Shown piece by piece: positions 52,826-61,207 of a DNA stretch of 64,000 nt. Below the pieces are notes generated by a model. That model saw only the letters and a list, made by a program, of their open reading frames with translations. It was not told where the DNA came from and searched no databases. This DNA is from an uncultured Akkermansia sp. (lineage in GTDB: Bacteria; Verrucomicrobiota; Verrucomicrobiia; Verrucomicrobiales; Akkermansiaceae). The DNA is taken from positions 62,001-126,000 of the forward strand of contig CALXRG010000002.1 of NCBI GenBank assembly GCA_944390825.1, in the 5' to 3' direction. The position numbers and the translations under genes are program-made. Position 1 is the first letter of the stretch. Each line of letters begins with the position of its first letter.

Positions 52826-54376
52826 TTAGGAGGGGCGGCCTGAACCCGGTCGGACCGAACCCGGGCGGACTGAGGGGATGCTGCGCCCCTCCGGGTTTTT
52901 CTCGCGGTAGTAGGCGCGCACGACTTCGGCGTCGGAGAAGTGGATGGTTTCATCCGCGAAGATTTGGTAGTCCTCATGCCCCTTGCCGGCGATGAGGACG
53001 ACGTCGCCCGGCTTGGCGATTTCGAGGGCGGCGCGGATGGCTTCTGCGCGGTCGGTGATGCGGTGCTGCTTGTCGCGGGGGATGCCGGGCATGATCTCGT
53101 CGATGATGGCTTCCGGGTCCTCGGAGCGGGGGTTATCACTGGTGACGATGCAGAGGTCGCTGAAGTTGGCGGCGGCTTTGCCCATGAGGGGGCGCTTGGT
53201 GCGGTCGCGGTCGCCGCCGCAGCCAAAGACGGTGATGACGCGGCCGTTGCGGCAGAGTTCTTTCATGGTGCGGCAGACGTTTTCCACCGCATCCGGGGTG
53301 TGGGCGTAGTCGACGAAGCACTGGACGTTGTTTTCGCTGGCGACGAGTTCCGCGCGGCCGGGAACCTGCGGTGACTGGGCCAGGCAGGCGATGGCGTCGC
53401 GGATGCCAACCCCTGCCGTGACCGTGCCGGCCAGGGCTGCGAGGCTGTTGGAGACGTTGAAGGCGCCGATGAGCGGGGTGCGGACCAGGTAGCTGCGCCC
53501 CCGGTACTTGAGCTCGTACTGGTTGCCTTTGAGCGAGAGCAGTTTGATGCTGGCGCAGAAGTCTGCCGACGGATTCAGGCCGAAGGTGCGCACCCGCATG
53601 ATGGGTGCCAGTTCCTCTGCCAGGCGCCGGCCATAGGCGTCGTCGATGTTGATGACGGCAGTGGCTTTTTTGTCGCCGCTGGCGGCCATGCCCAGGAAGA
53701 GTTTTTTCTTGGCCTGGTAGTAGGCTTCCATGGTGCCGTGGTAGTCGAGGTGATCCTGGGTGAGGTTGGTGAAGATGCCTACGCGGAAGTCGGTGCCGGC
53801 GGTGCGCTGCTGGCAGAGGGCGTGACTGGAGACTTCCATGGCGCAGGCGCGGCAGCCGTTGTGAACCATTTCGGCGAGCATGCTTTGGAGCTCGGCACAG
53901 CCGGGTGTGGTGTTGTGCGAGGTGGTGCGGGTTTTGCCGTCATCGTATTTGATGGTGCCAATGAGGCCGGCGCGCTGCCAGGTTGCCCGGAAGATGGCGT
54001 TGCAGAGGTAGCTGATGGTGGTTTTGCCATTCGTGCCGGTGACGCCCAGCATGACCAGCCGGCGGCTCGGGAATCCATGCCAGGCGCTCATCAGCAGGCC
54101 GTTGGCCAGCTGCGTATCCGACACTTGAACCCAGAGCAACCCTTTGCCGCTGAGTTCAGCCGGACAGGGTGTTTCGGCCACGATGGCTATCGCTCCCGCT
54201 TTGACTGCGTCCGGGATGGCTTTATGACCATCAAACTGCGTGCCCCGAATCGCGACAAAACAGGCCCCCGGCGTGATGCGGCGACTGTCGTCTGTCAGCA
54301 TCGAGAGGGGCTTGCGGAGCGTGCCCGTGATGGTTGCTTCGGGCAATACGGAAAAGAGCTGCTTATGGATGGTCAT
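52826..54376 (-). CDS. murE: UDP-MurNAc-L-Ala-D-Glu--meso-diaminopimelate ligase
   Basis: The 516-residue Mur ligase has the ATP loop VTGTNGKTT at about 112-120 and the motif DNPRSEDP at 414-421. DNPR is the mark of meso-diaminopimelate-adding MurE, while lysine enzymes differ there. This agrees with DapL encoded at 12730. The start at 54376 overlaps the ftsI stop by 4 nt. The last 20 residues are a Pro/Ser/Gly/Arg-rich tail that looks like a recent extension. Confidence 0.95.
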   Translation of the reverse strand: MTIHKQLFSVLPEATITGTLRKPLSMLTDDSRRITPGACFVAIRGTQFDGHKAIPDAVKAGAIAIVAETPCPAELSGKGLLWVQVSDTQLANGLLMSAWHGFPSRRLVMLGVTGTNGKTTISYLCNAIFRATWQRAGLIGTIKYDDGKTRTTSHNTTPGCAELQSMLAEMVHNGCRACAMEVSSHALCQQRTAGTDFRVGIFTNLTQDHLDYHGTMEAYYQAKKKLFLGMAASGDKKATAVINIDDAYGRRLAEELAPIMRVRTFGLNPSADFCASIKLLSLKGNQYELKYRGRSYLVRTPLIGAFNVSNSLAALAGTVTAGVGIRDAIACLAQSPQVPGRAELVASENNVQCFVDYAHTPDAVENVCRTMKELCRNGRVITVFGCGGDRDRTKRPLMGKAAANFSDLCIVTSDNPRSEDPEAIIDEIMPGIPRDKQHRITDRAEAIRAALEIAKPGDVVLIAGKGHEDYQIFADETIHFSDAEVVRAYYREKNPEGRSIPSVRPGSVRPGSGRPS

Positions 54377-56568
54377 GTGTGTTTGGTGAGTTGCTGGGGT
54401 TCTTCGGTACTCTTTTTCTCGAGGTATTCCCTGTAGGCCTCGGGATCGGAGGGCGGGATGTTCAGGACGTTGATGATGCGCTCGGCCGCAGAGCGGAAAA
54501 TCGGGGCTGCGACGGTGCCGCCCCCGGGGTTGCAATCGGTCGGGTGGGGTTCGTCTATCACCGTCATGATGACAACCTTGGGGTCGTCCGCCGGGATAAT
54601 GCCGGCAAAGGAGACGGTGTAGAGGTTCTCATAATAACCGCCGCGGGGCTTGACTTTCTTGGCGGTGCCGGTCTTGCCGCCGATGCGGTAGCCCGGGATG
54701 GCGGCGCGCATGGCTGTGCCGTTGCCGGAGATTTTGTTCTTGCCGGTGACGGATTCGAGCGCCATCATCAGGTCGCGGGCTGTTTTTTCCGAGATGACCC
54801 TGCCCAGCTCCTGCGGTTTGCATTCGTCGTAGATGGAACCATCCGCCGCGATGATTTTGTCAATCAGACGCGGCGCCATCCGCACGCCTTTGTTGGCGAT
54901 CGTGGCGTAGACCATCGCCATGTGCAGCGGAGACACCGAGACCGAATACCCGTAGGCAATGCGCGAGAAGTTGACGATGTTGGAGCCGTCCGCCAGCAGG
55001 CAGGCGCCGCCGCTGGGCAGCCCGATGGTGGTGGGTTTGTTCAGTCCGTAGGCTTCGACGTATTTTTTGTAAAGCGGCCACTTGGCCCGCATCGCGATGC
55101 GGGCAGCACCCGGGTTGCTGGATTTTTTGAGGACATCCCCAACGGTCAGGGAGCCGTAGTTGCGCGGGCCGTCGTTGATGGCTTTGCTGCCGCCGCCTAC
55201 GCTGAACGGATCACAGCTTACGTAGCTGCCGATTCCCATGAGCCCTTCATTGACAACGGCACTCACGGCAATCACCTTGAAGGTCGAGCCTGGTTCATAG
55301 CGGGTCTGGCAGGCAAAGTTGAAGTCGCCGGTGATGACGTTGCCGTTGGCGTCCTTGACGGAGCCGCGCTTGAACTTGCCCTGGTGGGTGATGAGTTCTT
55401 TGGTGTTGAGGTCGAAAGCCGGGCGGCTCACCATCGCCAGAATGTCCCCCGTGTGGGGATCGACCGCAATCATGCAACCGCGCGCCGCACGGAAGTGGTT
55501 GAGCCCCTTGTCGAGCTCCTGTTCCAGAATCGTCTGGATGCGCATGTCAATCGTCAAACGGAGGTTCAGGCCGTGCTTGGGTGCCATGTAGCGGTCATCT
55601 TCGCTCGCCAGCACCTGCCCCCGCGGGTTGTGGCGGTACTCACGCATGCCGTCCACACCGGCCAGGTAGCTCTGGAAATAAGCTTCTACACCGCTGCGCC
55701 CTTTGTTCTCATGGTCGACGTACCCCAGGACATGGCAGAGCATCTCGGGCATTACGTAGGAGCGGCGCAGGTCCGATTCCACCATGATGCCCCGGACGTG
55801 CGCCTGCTTGAGTGCCAGCTTGAGCTTCTCGGCAGTGTCGAGATTGACGCCCCGGGCGAGGATGATGTCATTGCGGAAGCCGCGGGTGGGTTCGCCTTTG
55901 GCCGCGGCTTCGCGGTTGTATTGCACCGTCCTGGTCTGGGCGATGCGCTCGATGATATCCTCGCGGGTCATGCCGCGTTTGCTGCCGCTGTTTTCTTCGT
56001 CTTCGACTTCGATATGCGCCAGGAAAGGATAAAGAATCTCCGCCACCAGCTGATCGTGCGCAGCATAATACTGCTCCAGCACCGCCGGATCATAGCTGAG
56101 CTTGCGCATCTCCTCCGGCGTCTTGGCCTTGGCTGCCTGGCTCAGCTCGGCTTTCTCCTCCGGCGAGAGATCGCGAACCGCGTTGTCAAGCAACTTGCTG
56201 CGGTATTTCAGATACAGCTTGCGGCGCTTGGCATCGTCCTTCAGCGTATCCCACTCCGGATCGTGCGTAGCCTGATTGTACGCCAGGCCGTCCACCACGA
56301 CGTTGAGCTCGCGCAGGTGGTAGCGGTTGGCTTTGATGGCGGCACTCTGGATGTTGTTGGTGAGGATTTCCTCGTGCCGGTCCATGATAATGCCCCGCTG
56401 AGCCGGGATCGTCTCCCGCTCGATCATCTCCTCGGCGGCAATCTGCCCCGTATCCTCCGTTTCAAGCACCTGAAGCCGCACCAGCTTCCAGGAGATCAGA
56501 AACGACACCGTCACTACAACGATTCCCAGAAACAGACAGCGGGGAACGAAGAGGACTTTGGTTTTCAT
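54373..56568 (-). CDS. ftsI: Septal penicillin-binding protein (transpeptidase) FtsI
   Basis: The 731-residue class B PBP has one N-terminal membrane anchor (about 11-30), the pedestal starting at IPAQRGIIMDRH, and the transpeptidase domain with STFK (Ser428), SSN (483-485) and KTGT (632-635). It cross-links peptidoglycan at the septum with FtsW. It is about 140 residues longer than the E. coli enzyme; the excess is a charged helical insertion at about 95-220. The start at 56568 gives the MKTKVLFVPRC anchor. Confidence 0.93.
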   Translation of the reverse strand: MKTKVLFVPRCLFLGIVVVTVSFLISWKLVRLQVLETEDTGQIAAEEMIERETIPAQRGIIMDRHEEILTNNIQSAAIKANRYHLRELNVVVDGLAYNQATHDPEWDTLKDDAKRRKLYLKYRSKLLDNAVRDLSPEEKAELSQAAKAKTPEEMRKLSYDPAVLEQYYAAHDQLVAEILYPFLAHIEVEDEENSGSKRGMTREDIIERIAQTRTVQYNREAAAKGEPTRGFRNDIILARGVNLDTAEKLKLALKQAHVRGIMVESDLRRSYVMPEMLCHVLGYVDHENKGRSGVEAYFQSYLAGVDGMREYRHNPRGQVLASEDDRYMAPKHGLNLRLTIDMRIQTILEQELDKGLNHFRAARGCMIAVDPHTGDILAMVSRPAFDLNTKELITHQGKFKRGSVKDANGNVITGDFNFACQTRYEPGSTFKVIAVSAVVNEGLMGIGSYVSCDPFSVGGGSKAINDGPRNYGSLTVGDVLKKSSNPGAARIAMRAKWPLYKKYVEAYGLNKPTTIGLPSGGACLLADGSNIVNFSRIAYGYSVSVSPLHMAMVYATIANKGVRMAPRLIDKIIAADGSIYDECKPQELGRVISEKTARDLMMALESVTGKNKISGNGTAMRAAIPGYRIGGKTGTAKKVKPRGGYYENLYTVSFAGIIPADDPKVVIMTVIDEPHPTDCNPGGGTVAAPIFRSAAERIINVLNIPPSDPEAYREYLEKKSTEEPQQLTKHT

Positions 56569-56693
56569 GATGGAGGATGCTGGCGGGATGATTGCGGTTG
56601 CTGCGGAAGGAAAGGCGGTTTGCGGCGCAGGGAAACAGATGAATAGCTGCGGGTGGTGTCGCGGACGATAGGCGGGAAAAACGGGTGCGGAAA

Positions 56694-57047
56694 TTAACGT
56701 GAAAGGTTGGCGGCCATGCGAGCGGGCCCGTCGAGACGGCGGGCGACTTCGATTTGATCCTGGGTGATATCGCGCAGTTCCGAGTGATCCTGGCTGAGGC
56801 GGTCGCGCATAGCCCAGCGGTTGGTGAGGGCATTTGCTTTGGCCCGGTACTGGTTTGCGTTGAGTTTGCACAGGGCAATCTCACGCTGGAGCTGGCGGAT
56901 TTCGGTGCGCTCAACAACTTGCTCGTGCTTCAACATCGCGTAGGCAACGCCGCAGCAGCCGAAGAGCAGGGCAACGGCGATCATCCACAGGAGCACGGGA
57001 TAGGTGACCCGGGAAGCGTAGCGGGAACTGGTGTGCTGGAAGGACAT
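56694..57047 (-). CDS. ftsL: FtsL-like division protein
   Basis: This 117-residue bitopic protein has a short cytoplasmic part, one membrane segment (about 17-38) and a periplasmic coiled coil (EIRQLQREIALCKLNANQYRAKANAL). Sequence alone does not identify it, as FtsL is poorly conserved, but size, topology and position between rsmH and ftsI are those of FtsL. The family links FtsI/FtsW to the rest of the divisome. Confidence 0.75.
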   Translation of the reverse strand: MSFQHTSSRYASRVTYPVLLWMIAVALLFGCCGVAYAMLKHEQVVERTEIRQLQREIALCKLNANQYRAKANALTNRWAMRDRLSQDHSELRDITQDQIEVARRLDGPARMAANLSR

Positions 57048-57073
57048 AGAACGGGGGTGGTGGTTGGGGATTA

Positions 57074-58561
57074 TTAAAGTTTTTCGATGGCCCGGAGCTT
57101 GGCACTGCGGGCGCGGGGGTTGTGCTTGAGTTCTTCTTCACCGGCGACGACCGGGCGCTTGAAGATGAGGCGGGCCGCATACTCGGGATTCGGGCGCGGC
57201 GCCGGCCACTCCGGGCGGTCAATTTCCGGCTTGGTGACGCGCTCAAAAAAGCGTTTCACCGCGCGGTCTTCGAGACTGTGAAAGGTGATGACGGCGAAAC
57301 GCCCGCCGCTCTTGAGCAGCTCAAGGCCGCTGGCCAGCAGGGCATCGAGAGCGCCAAGCTCATCATTGACAGCGATGCGCAGTGCCTGGAAGCTGCGGGT
57401 GGCGGGGTGTTGCTTGCCTTTGCGGGGCAGAACCCCGGCGATAAGATCAGCCAGCTGCGTGGTGGTGGTGATGGGTGCCTGCGCACGCTGCTCAACGATG
57501 CGGCGGGCAATGGCACGCGAGGCACGCTCCTCTCCGTACCGCCAGAGAATGTCCGCGAGCTCCTCCTCCGGTGCCTGATTGACAATATCCGCAGCACTCA
57601 CCGGAGCATCCGGGTTCATCCGCATATCCAGCGGCCCCTCAGCAAGGAACGAAAACCCCCGCTCGGGGCAATCGACCTGCGGCGAGGAAATGCCAATGTC
57701 TGCCAGCAAGCCGTCGACGGCATCCACCCCCTGCTCATGCAGCAGCGCGGCAGCGTTGCGGAAGTTGCCGGCCAGAACGTGCAGGCGGTCACCGTAAGGC
57801 GCCAGACGCAGGCGGGCCGCACGGCGAGCCGCGGGGTCCTGATCGATGCCCCACACTGTGGCACCCGCCTTGAGCATCAGCTCGCTGTGACCTCCGCCAC
57901 CCAATGTGGCGTCGACTATCACACGTCCCTCAGCCGGCCGAAGCACGTCGACCGCCTCACGGGCCAGCACCGTCACGTGGTGGAACGGCTGACTGCCGGT
58001 CCCGGTCTCTCCTGCCACATCCGGCTCCTGCCCGTGCAGTCCGGCTTCGTGACGGTAAGCCTCCTGGAGCTCATGAGCCTCTGCGGCACCGAGCGCTTCG
58101 ATCACCGGCTCGGCACACCAAGTGAGCTCCGGCGAGGCACTTCTCCAGCGGGCGACCCAAGCGTCCACACCCTCCTCACCCCGGAGTTCCACCAGCACAG
58201 ACAGCGTGCAGGATGTCAGGCAGTACGCCAGCACCCCTTCACCGGCAGACAAAGCGGCAGACAAATCCTCCGCGAGCTGTTCTACGCGCGCGTACGAGAA
58301 AGAACGTGCCTCAGCGCATGCATCCAGAGGAGCCGCAATCAGCTGTGCGGTCAACTCACGCAACTGCTCCGCCAGCTCGGACAGGCGACCGCGCGAGCCC
58401 TTGATGCCGGCATCCCGCATCGCAGCCAGCAATTCCCTGCGCCCGGTCCGCCACGCCTCCAGCTGCTGCGGCGGCAGGGCATCCTCTTCCCACAGCAGCA
58501 CACGGTAACACACACCGCCCGGCGCCCCGCGCCGAGCCTGATACACTGCAGAACCGGTCAT
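57074..58561 (-). CDS. rsmH: 16S rRNA (cytosine(1402)-N4)-methyltransferase with an extra N-terminal domain
   Basis: Residues from about 190 to 495 are a normal RsmH: FHHVTVLAREAVDVL, the SAM loop VDATLGGGGHSEL, ADIGISSPQVD, the GFSFLAEGPLDMRM segment and FHSLEDRAVKRFF. It methylates C1402 of 16S rRNA. Usual RsmH proteins have about 300-315 residues. Here about 190 residues precede the core; they are not low-complexity, include a predicted helical region (LSELAEQLRELTAQL), and match no family I know. The gene start overlaps the mraZ stop by one base (TGATG), which favours the long form. A later internal start cannot be excluded. Confidence 0.88.
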   Translation of the reverse strand: MTGSAVYQARRGAPGGVCYRVLLWEEDALPPQQLEAWRTGRRELLAAMRDAGIKGSRGRLSELAEQLRELTAQLIAAPLDACAEARSFSYARVEQLAEDLSAALSAGEGVLAYCLTSCTLSVLVELRGEEGVDAWVARWRSASPELTWCAEPVIEALGAAEAHELQEAYRHEAGLHGQEPDVAGETGTGSQPFHHVTVLAREAVDVLRPAEGRVIVDATLGGGGHSELMLKAGATVWGIDQDPAARRAARLRLAPYGDRLHVLAGNFRNAAALLHEQGVDAVDGLLADIGISSPQVDCPERGFSFLAEGPLDMRMNPDAPVSAADIVNQAPEEELADILWRYGEERASRAIARRIVEQRAQAPITTTTQLADLIAGVLPRKGKQHPATRSFQALRIAVNDELGALDALLASGLELLKSGGRFAVITFHSLEDRAVKRFFERVTKPEIDRPEWPAPRPNPEYAARLIFKRPVVAGEEELKHNPRARSAKLRAIEKL

Positions 58562-59031
58562 CAGGAGAGAATGTGGAAAAGTTTATCCAGATCAAGCTTC
58601 GAGATCGCCTCCGGGCTGTTGCTGGCCTCAAAGTCGGCCGGCTCCCATATCTCAAAGTACGAACCGCGACCCACGATGGTAGCCGTCTCACCCAAGCGCA
58701 GACGAGAACGCTGCTGCTTCGGAATCAGCAATTTGCCCTGGCTGCTCACCTCAGCCTCAAAACTGCGTCCCGTGATGATGCCCACATAGCGGTCGATATC
58801 CCCGGGCTCCACGCCACGCGCTTCTGCCTGGGTTCGGATGGAGGCGATTTTGTCCGCAAATCCCTCCCGGGTGTAGCATTTGATGATGGGATATGCATCG
58901 CTCGTCGCATCGATGAGCGTCAACACACTGTCCTGAGCCGCGCGCCACCCGGCCGGAATCGCCACTCTGCTCTTGGGATCCAGCTTGTGCGTCACGTTGC
59001 CCGTGAACATCACTGTTGATGCATTACTCAT
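58561..59031 (-). CDS. mraZ: Transcriptional regulator MraZ
   Basis: The 156-residue protein has two AbrB-like repeats: FTGNVTHKLDPKSRVAIP near residue 8 and VSSQGKLLIPKQQRSRL near 103. MraZ binds DNA as a ring oligomer and represses the dcw operon that it heads. I chose the ATG at 59031 (MSNAST); MFTGN seven residues later is the family-typical alternative. A start at 59070 would lie inside the predicted operator boxes. First gene of the cluster, overlapping rsmH by one base. Confidence 0.92.
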   Translation of the reverse strand: MSNASTVMFTGNVTHKLDPKSRVAIPAGWRAAQDSVLTLIDATSDAYPIIKCYTREGFADKIASIRTQAEARGVEPGDIDRYVGIITGRSFEAEVSSQGKLLIPKQQRSRLRLGETATIVGRGSYFEIWEPADFEASNSPEAISKLDLDKLFHILS

Positions 59032-59040
59032 ACTAGACAG

Positions 59041-59075
59041 TACACCTACCTGCACAATAGTACACTCCAATACAC
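59041..59075 (-). promoter_or_regulatory. Predicted MraZ boxes: four GTGYA motifs at exact 10-bp spacing
   Basis: On the plus strand T(A/G)CAC begins at 59041, 59051, 59061 and 59071; on the minus strand this reads GTGTA or GTGCA. Known MraZ operators are short G-rich boxes repeated with one-helical-turn spacing just before mraZ. The array begins 9 bp from the mraZ start and overlaps the predicted -10 region, as expected for autorepression. Confidence 0.8.
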
Positions 59076-59087
59076 CTCAAAAGTCAA
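59057..59087 (-). promoter_or_regulatory. Possible promoter of the dcw cluster
   Basis: On the minus strand: TTGACT (59082-59087) and TACTAT (59057-59062) with a 19-bp spacer; an alternative -10 (TGTACT) gives 17 bp. Both overlap the MraZ boxes. Confidence 0.5.
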
Positions 59088-59389
59088 ACCTATTTTTCCC
59101 GACGGGCGATTTTTTCTCGCAATTCCATTTCAGGGGGTGAAATCCACGCGCGAAGGTCACTTATTTGACGCCCCAGTCAGCAGAAAATCAAGGACTGATG
59201 ATTTTTCTCCCCGGCGGTTCGCATGGGTCTGCAACATGAGGCTGACCGGGAGGGTAAAGCTGGACAATACTCTATATCCAGACGGGATGGAAACCGAGCG
59301 ATATTCAGCATCAATTCGGGCAAAGAACAGCAGACAATTCCCGGCATCACCCGGGCAGCCGCTCATGCCAAAGACAAAACCGCATGGGA

Positions 59390-59505
59390 GTGTACCCAAG
59401 TGTACCAGTAGGGGTGTACCCCAGTGTACCAAAACCCAAGAGTACGAAACAAAGCCCGGGTGTACGAAATAAGGCCCGGGTGTACGAAATAAGGCCCGGG
59501 TGTAC
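59390..59505 (+). repeat. Array of GTGTAC motifs, partly as a 20-bp tandem repeat
   Basis: GTGTAC begins at 59390, 59400, 59414, 59424, 59460, 59480 and 59500, with a variant GAGTAC at 59440. Steps are 10, 14, 10, 16, 20, 20 and 20 bp. The last part is a tandem repeat of TGTACGAAATAAGGCCCGGG (units at 59461 and 59481, a variant at 59441 and a partial one at 59501). It lies between mraZ and the nitroreductase gene; the remainder of the gap 59088-59701 has no recognised gene. Confidence 0.9.
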
Positions 59506-59701
59506 GAAAACGGGCAGCAACGCAACCGAAATCACGCCGGCAGGAGTCCCTGGGCCGCGACAAAACAGACTGACCGCAACCGCGAGGCCCGGCCTGGCGG
59601 CGGAGCGAAGTTTAAAACAGGCATACACCATCAAAGCTTGACAGCAGATGGAAAGATTTGCTAAAAGGAGGGTCAGGACACCTTATCTCATCCTCTTGCA
59701 C

Positions 59702-60328
59702 ATGAATACACAGACCGTATTGCTCGTAACCGGGGTAGCGGCATTAACGCTGCCGGCATTTGCTTCTTCTGAGACGCGCACGTTGCCCGCTCCCGACCGC
59801 ACGGGAGGAATGCCACTCATGCAGGCCATCGACACACGGTATTCGGAGCGCAGCTATGATCCCGACAAAGCCGTAGACGACAAAACCCTCAGTGAAATCC
59901 TCTGGGTAGCCTGGGGTGCCAACACCGCCGGCAAACGCACCATCGCCACCGCCCGCAACCTGCAAAACATGGGCCTCTACCTTCTGACAAAAGAAGGCAC
60001 ATGGCGCTACGACGGCCCCAGCAACACACTGGTCAAGGTCAACGACAAGAACCTCATCCCGCTGACAGCCCAACAGCAATTCGTCAACGATGCGCCTGTC
60101 CAGCTTCTTTTCACAGCTGTTGATGATAAATGGGGCCGCTGCCACGTTGGCTCAGCCTACCAAAATGTCTACCTGTACGCAGCCTCCAAAGGCATGGCCA
60201 CCGTCGTGCGCGGCCTGATTGATGCTGATGCACTGACCAAGGAACTCGCCGACGTCCTGCGTCCCAATGAAAAAGTCATCATCCACCAGACCGTTGGCTG
60301 GCCTGTAGAGGAAGACGAAGAAGACTAA
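59702..60328 (+). CDS. Exported nitroreductase-fold protein
   Basis: The 208-residue protein has a signal peptide (MNTQTVLLVTGVAALTLPAFA) followed by a nitroreductase/SagB-like domain: RYSERSYDPDKAV, LSEILWVAWGANTAGKRTIATARN, and a C-terminal HVGSAYQNVYLYAASKGMATV region. Family members bind FMN and reduce nitro compounds, quinones or thiazolines with NAD(P)H. Export of such a flavoprotein is unusual. The ATG at 59702 is chosen to expose the signal; an in-frame ATG at 59648 is possible. It ends at a strong terminator. Confidence 0.82.
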   Translation: MNTQTVLLVTGVAALTLPAFASSETRTLPAPDRTGGMPLMQAIDTRYSERSYDPDKAVDDKTLSEILWVAWGANTAGKRTIATARNLQNMGLYLLTKEGTWRYDGPSNTLVKVNDKNLIPLTAQQQFVNDAPVQLLFTAVDDKWGRCHVGSAYQNVYLYAASKGMATVVRGLIDADALTKELADVLRPNEKVIIHQTVGWPVEEDEED

Positions 60329-60403
60329 CTCCCCCATGCCAAAGCACCTCTGACGGGGGGCCCTTTTTCCCCCCGCGAGCCCGCAGAAAACCGGGAAAAG
60401 CAC

Positions 60404-60444
60404 AGCTCCCACCGTGCCTCAAACAGCCGGCGGGAGCTTTTTTT
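60404..60444 (+). terminator. Rho-independent terminator after the nitroreductase gene
   Basis: AGCTCCC pairs with GGGAGCT (extended by CCG/CGG across one mismatch), followed by seven Ts. Confidence 0.85.
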
Positions 60445-60477
60445 GTCCTTTTTCCGAGAAAAAAGAAGATTTAGCTC

Positions 60478-60506
60478 TTGACTCTCGCATTCAAATTCGC
60501 TAGAAT
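60478..60506 (+). promoter_or_regulatory. Promoter of tRNA-Met
   Basis: TTGACT (60478-60483), a 17-bp spacer, TAGAAT (60501-60506), 28 bp before the tRNA. Confidence 0.85.
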
Positions 60507-60534
60507 TCTCCCGCACACCGAGTGCAACCACAAC

Positions 60535-60606
<72 letters not shown>

Positions 60607-60615
60607 GTACGGTAA

Positions 60616-60652
60616 CCCGCCTTCCGGCAGCATCCCGGGAGGCGGGCTTTTT
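60616..60652 (+). terminator. Terminator of the tRNA gene
   Basis: CCCGCCT pairs with AGGCGGG, followed by C and five Ts, starting 10 bp after the tRNA. Confidence 0.85.
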
Positions 60653-60793
60653 GTCGTCAGGAGCGGCATCAGCAAACCCGGGTCAAGCGCAAAGTGTGTG
60701 GAAACCGCGGCTCTTCTGCTAACTGTGTGGAATGACGCCGCAACAGAGCCGGGAGAAGAAAAAAACAACGCAAAGGGCAAAAAAACATTGAGC

Positions 60794-61123
60794 ATGGAGG
60801 AGAAATCTCCTACCATGCCCAGTATGTTCAATAAGTCCCTGAGTATTACCAGTCCGCACACTAAATGTCGAGAAGTTATTTATGATGCAACTCTGAAAAA
60901 CGTTCAGAGCTCACCTTGCCCTCACTGCGGAGCCGCGAGTTATGCGCACGGTTATCGACGGCGCCTCGTCGACTTCATGAACGATGAAGGAGCGGTTCGT
61001 AAATGCCGGCTCAAAGTGAAGCGTTTCAAGTGCCGGGAGTATCACCGCACGCAGATCCTGGCTCTTCCGTTTGAGGCTCCTTTCGGAGTGTCGTATCTGA
61101 TTGTACCGGAGTGTCGTATCTGA
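60794..61123 (+). pseudogene. Transposase remnant, N-terminal zinc-finger part (ISL3-like)
   Basis: The 109-residue frame contains the zinc-binding pattern CPHCG...HGYRRRLVDF followed by a basic RKCRLKVKRFKCREYHRTQ, as found at the N-terminus of ISL3-type and related transposases. The catalytic DDE part is absent: the frame ends within a 23-bp tandem duplication at 61084. Full-length members have about 400 residues or more, so this is a remnant. It lies just downstream of the tRNA-Met gene. An upstream start at 60698 is possible. Confidence 0.7.
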
Positions 61124-61129
61124 TTGTAC
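61084..61129. repeat. Perfect 23-bp tandem duplication at the end of the transposase remnant
   Basis: CGGAGTGTCGTATCTGATTG-TAC occurs at 61084-61106 and again at 61107-61129 without a change. It includes the stop codon region of the remnant. Confidence 0.95.
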
Positions 61130-61207
61130 AATTCACGATGAAACTGCAAGACGGGTTTTGCAGTCGAGTTTGTCTTGATGCTGGTATAGAATGAATCCAG
61201 GTACAGT

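Noticed and set aside
54334-58789. Long plus-strand frames over ftsI and rsmH (770 and 555 codons)
   Set aside because: The minus strand carries clear FtsI and RsmH motifs; these frames are their shadows.
59137-59472. A 111-codon frame in the gap upstream of the nitroreductase gene
   Set aside because: It runs into the GTGTAC array, has low-complexity composition and no start context.
59390-59505. CRISPR-like array
   Set aside because: Units are 20 bp, directly adjacent, and there are no unique spacers of constant length or any cas gene nearby.
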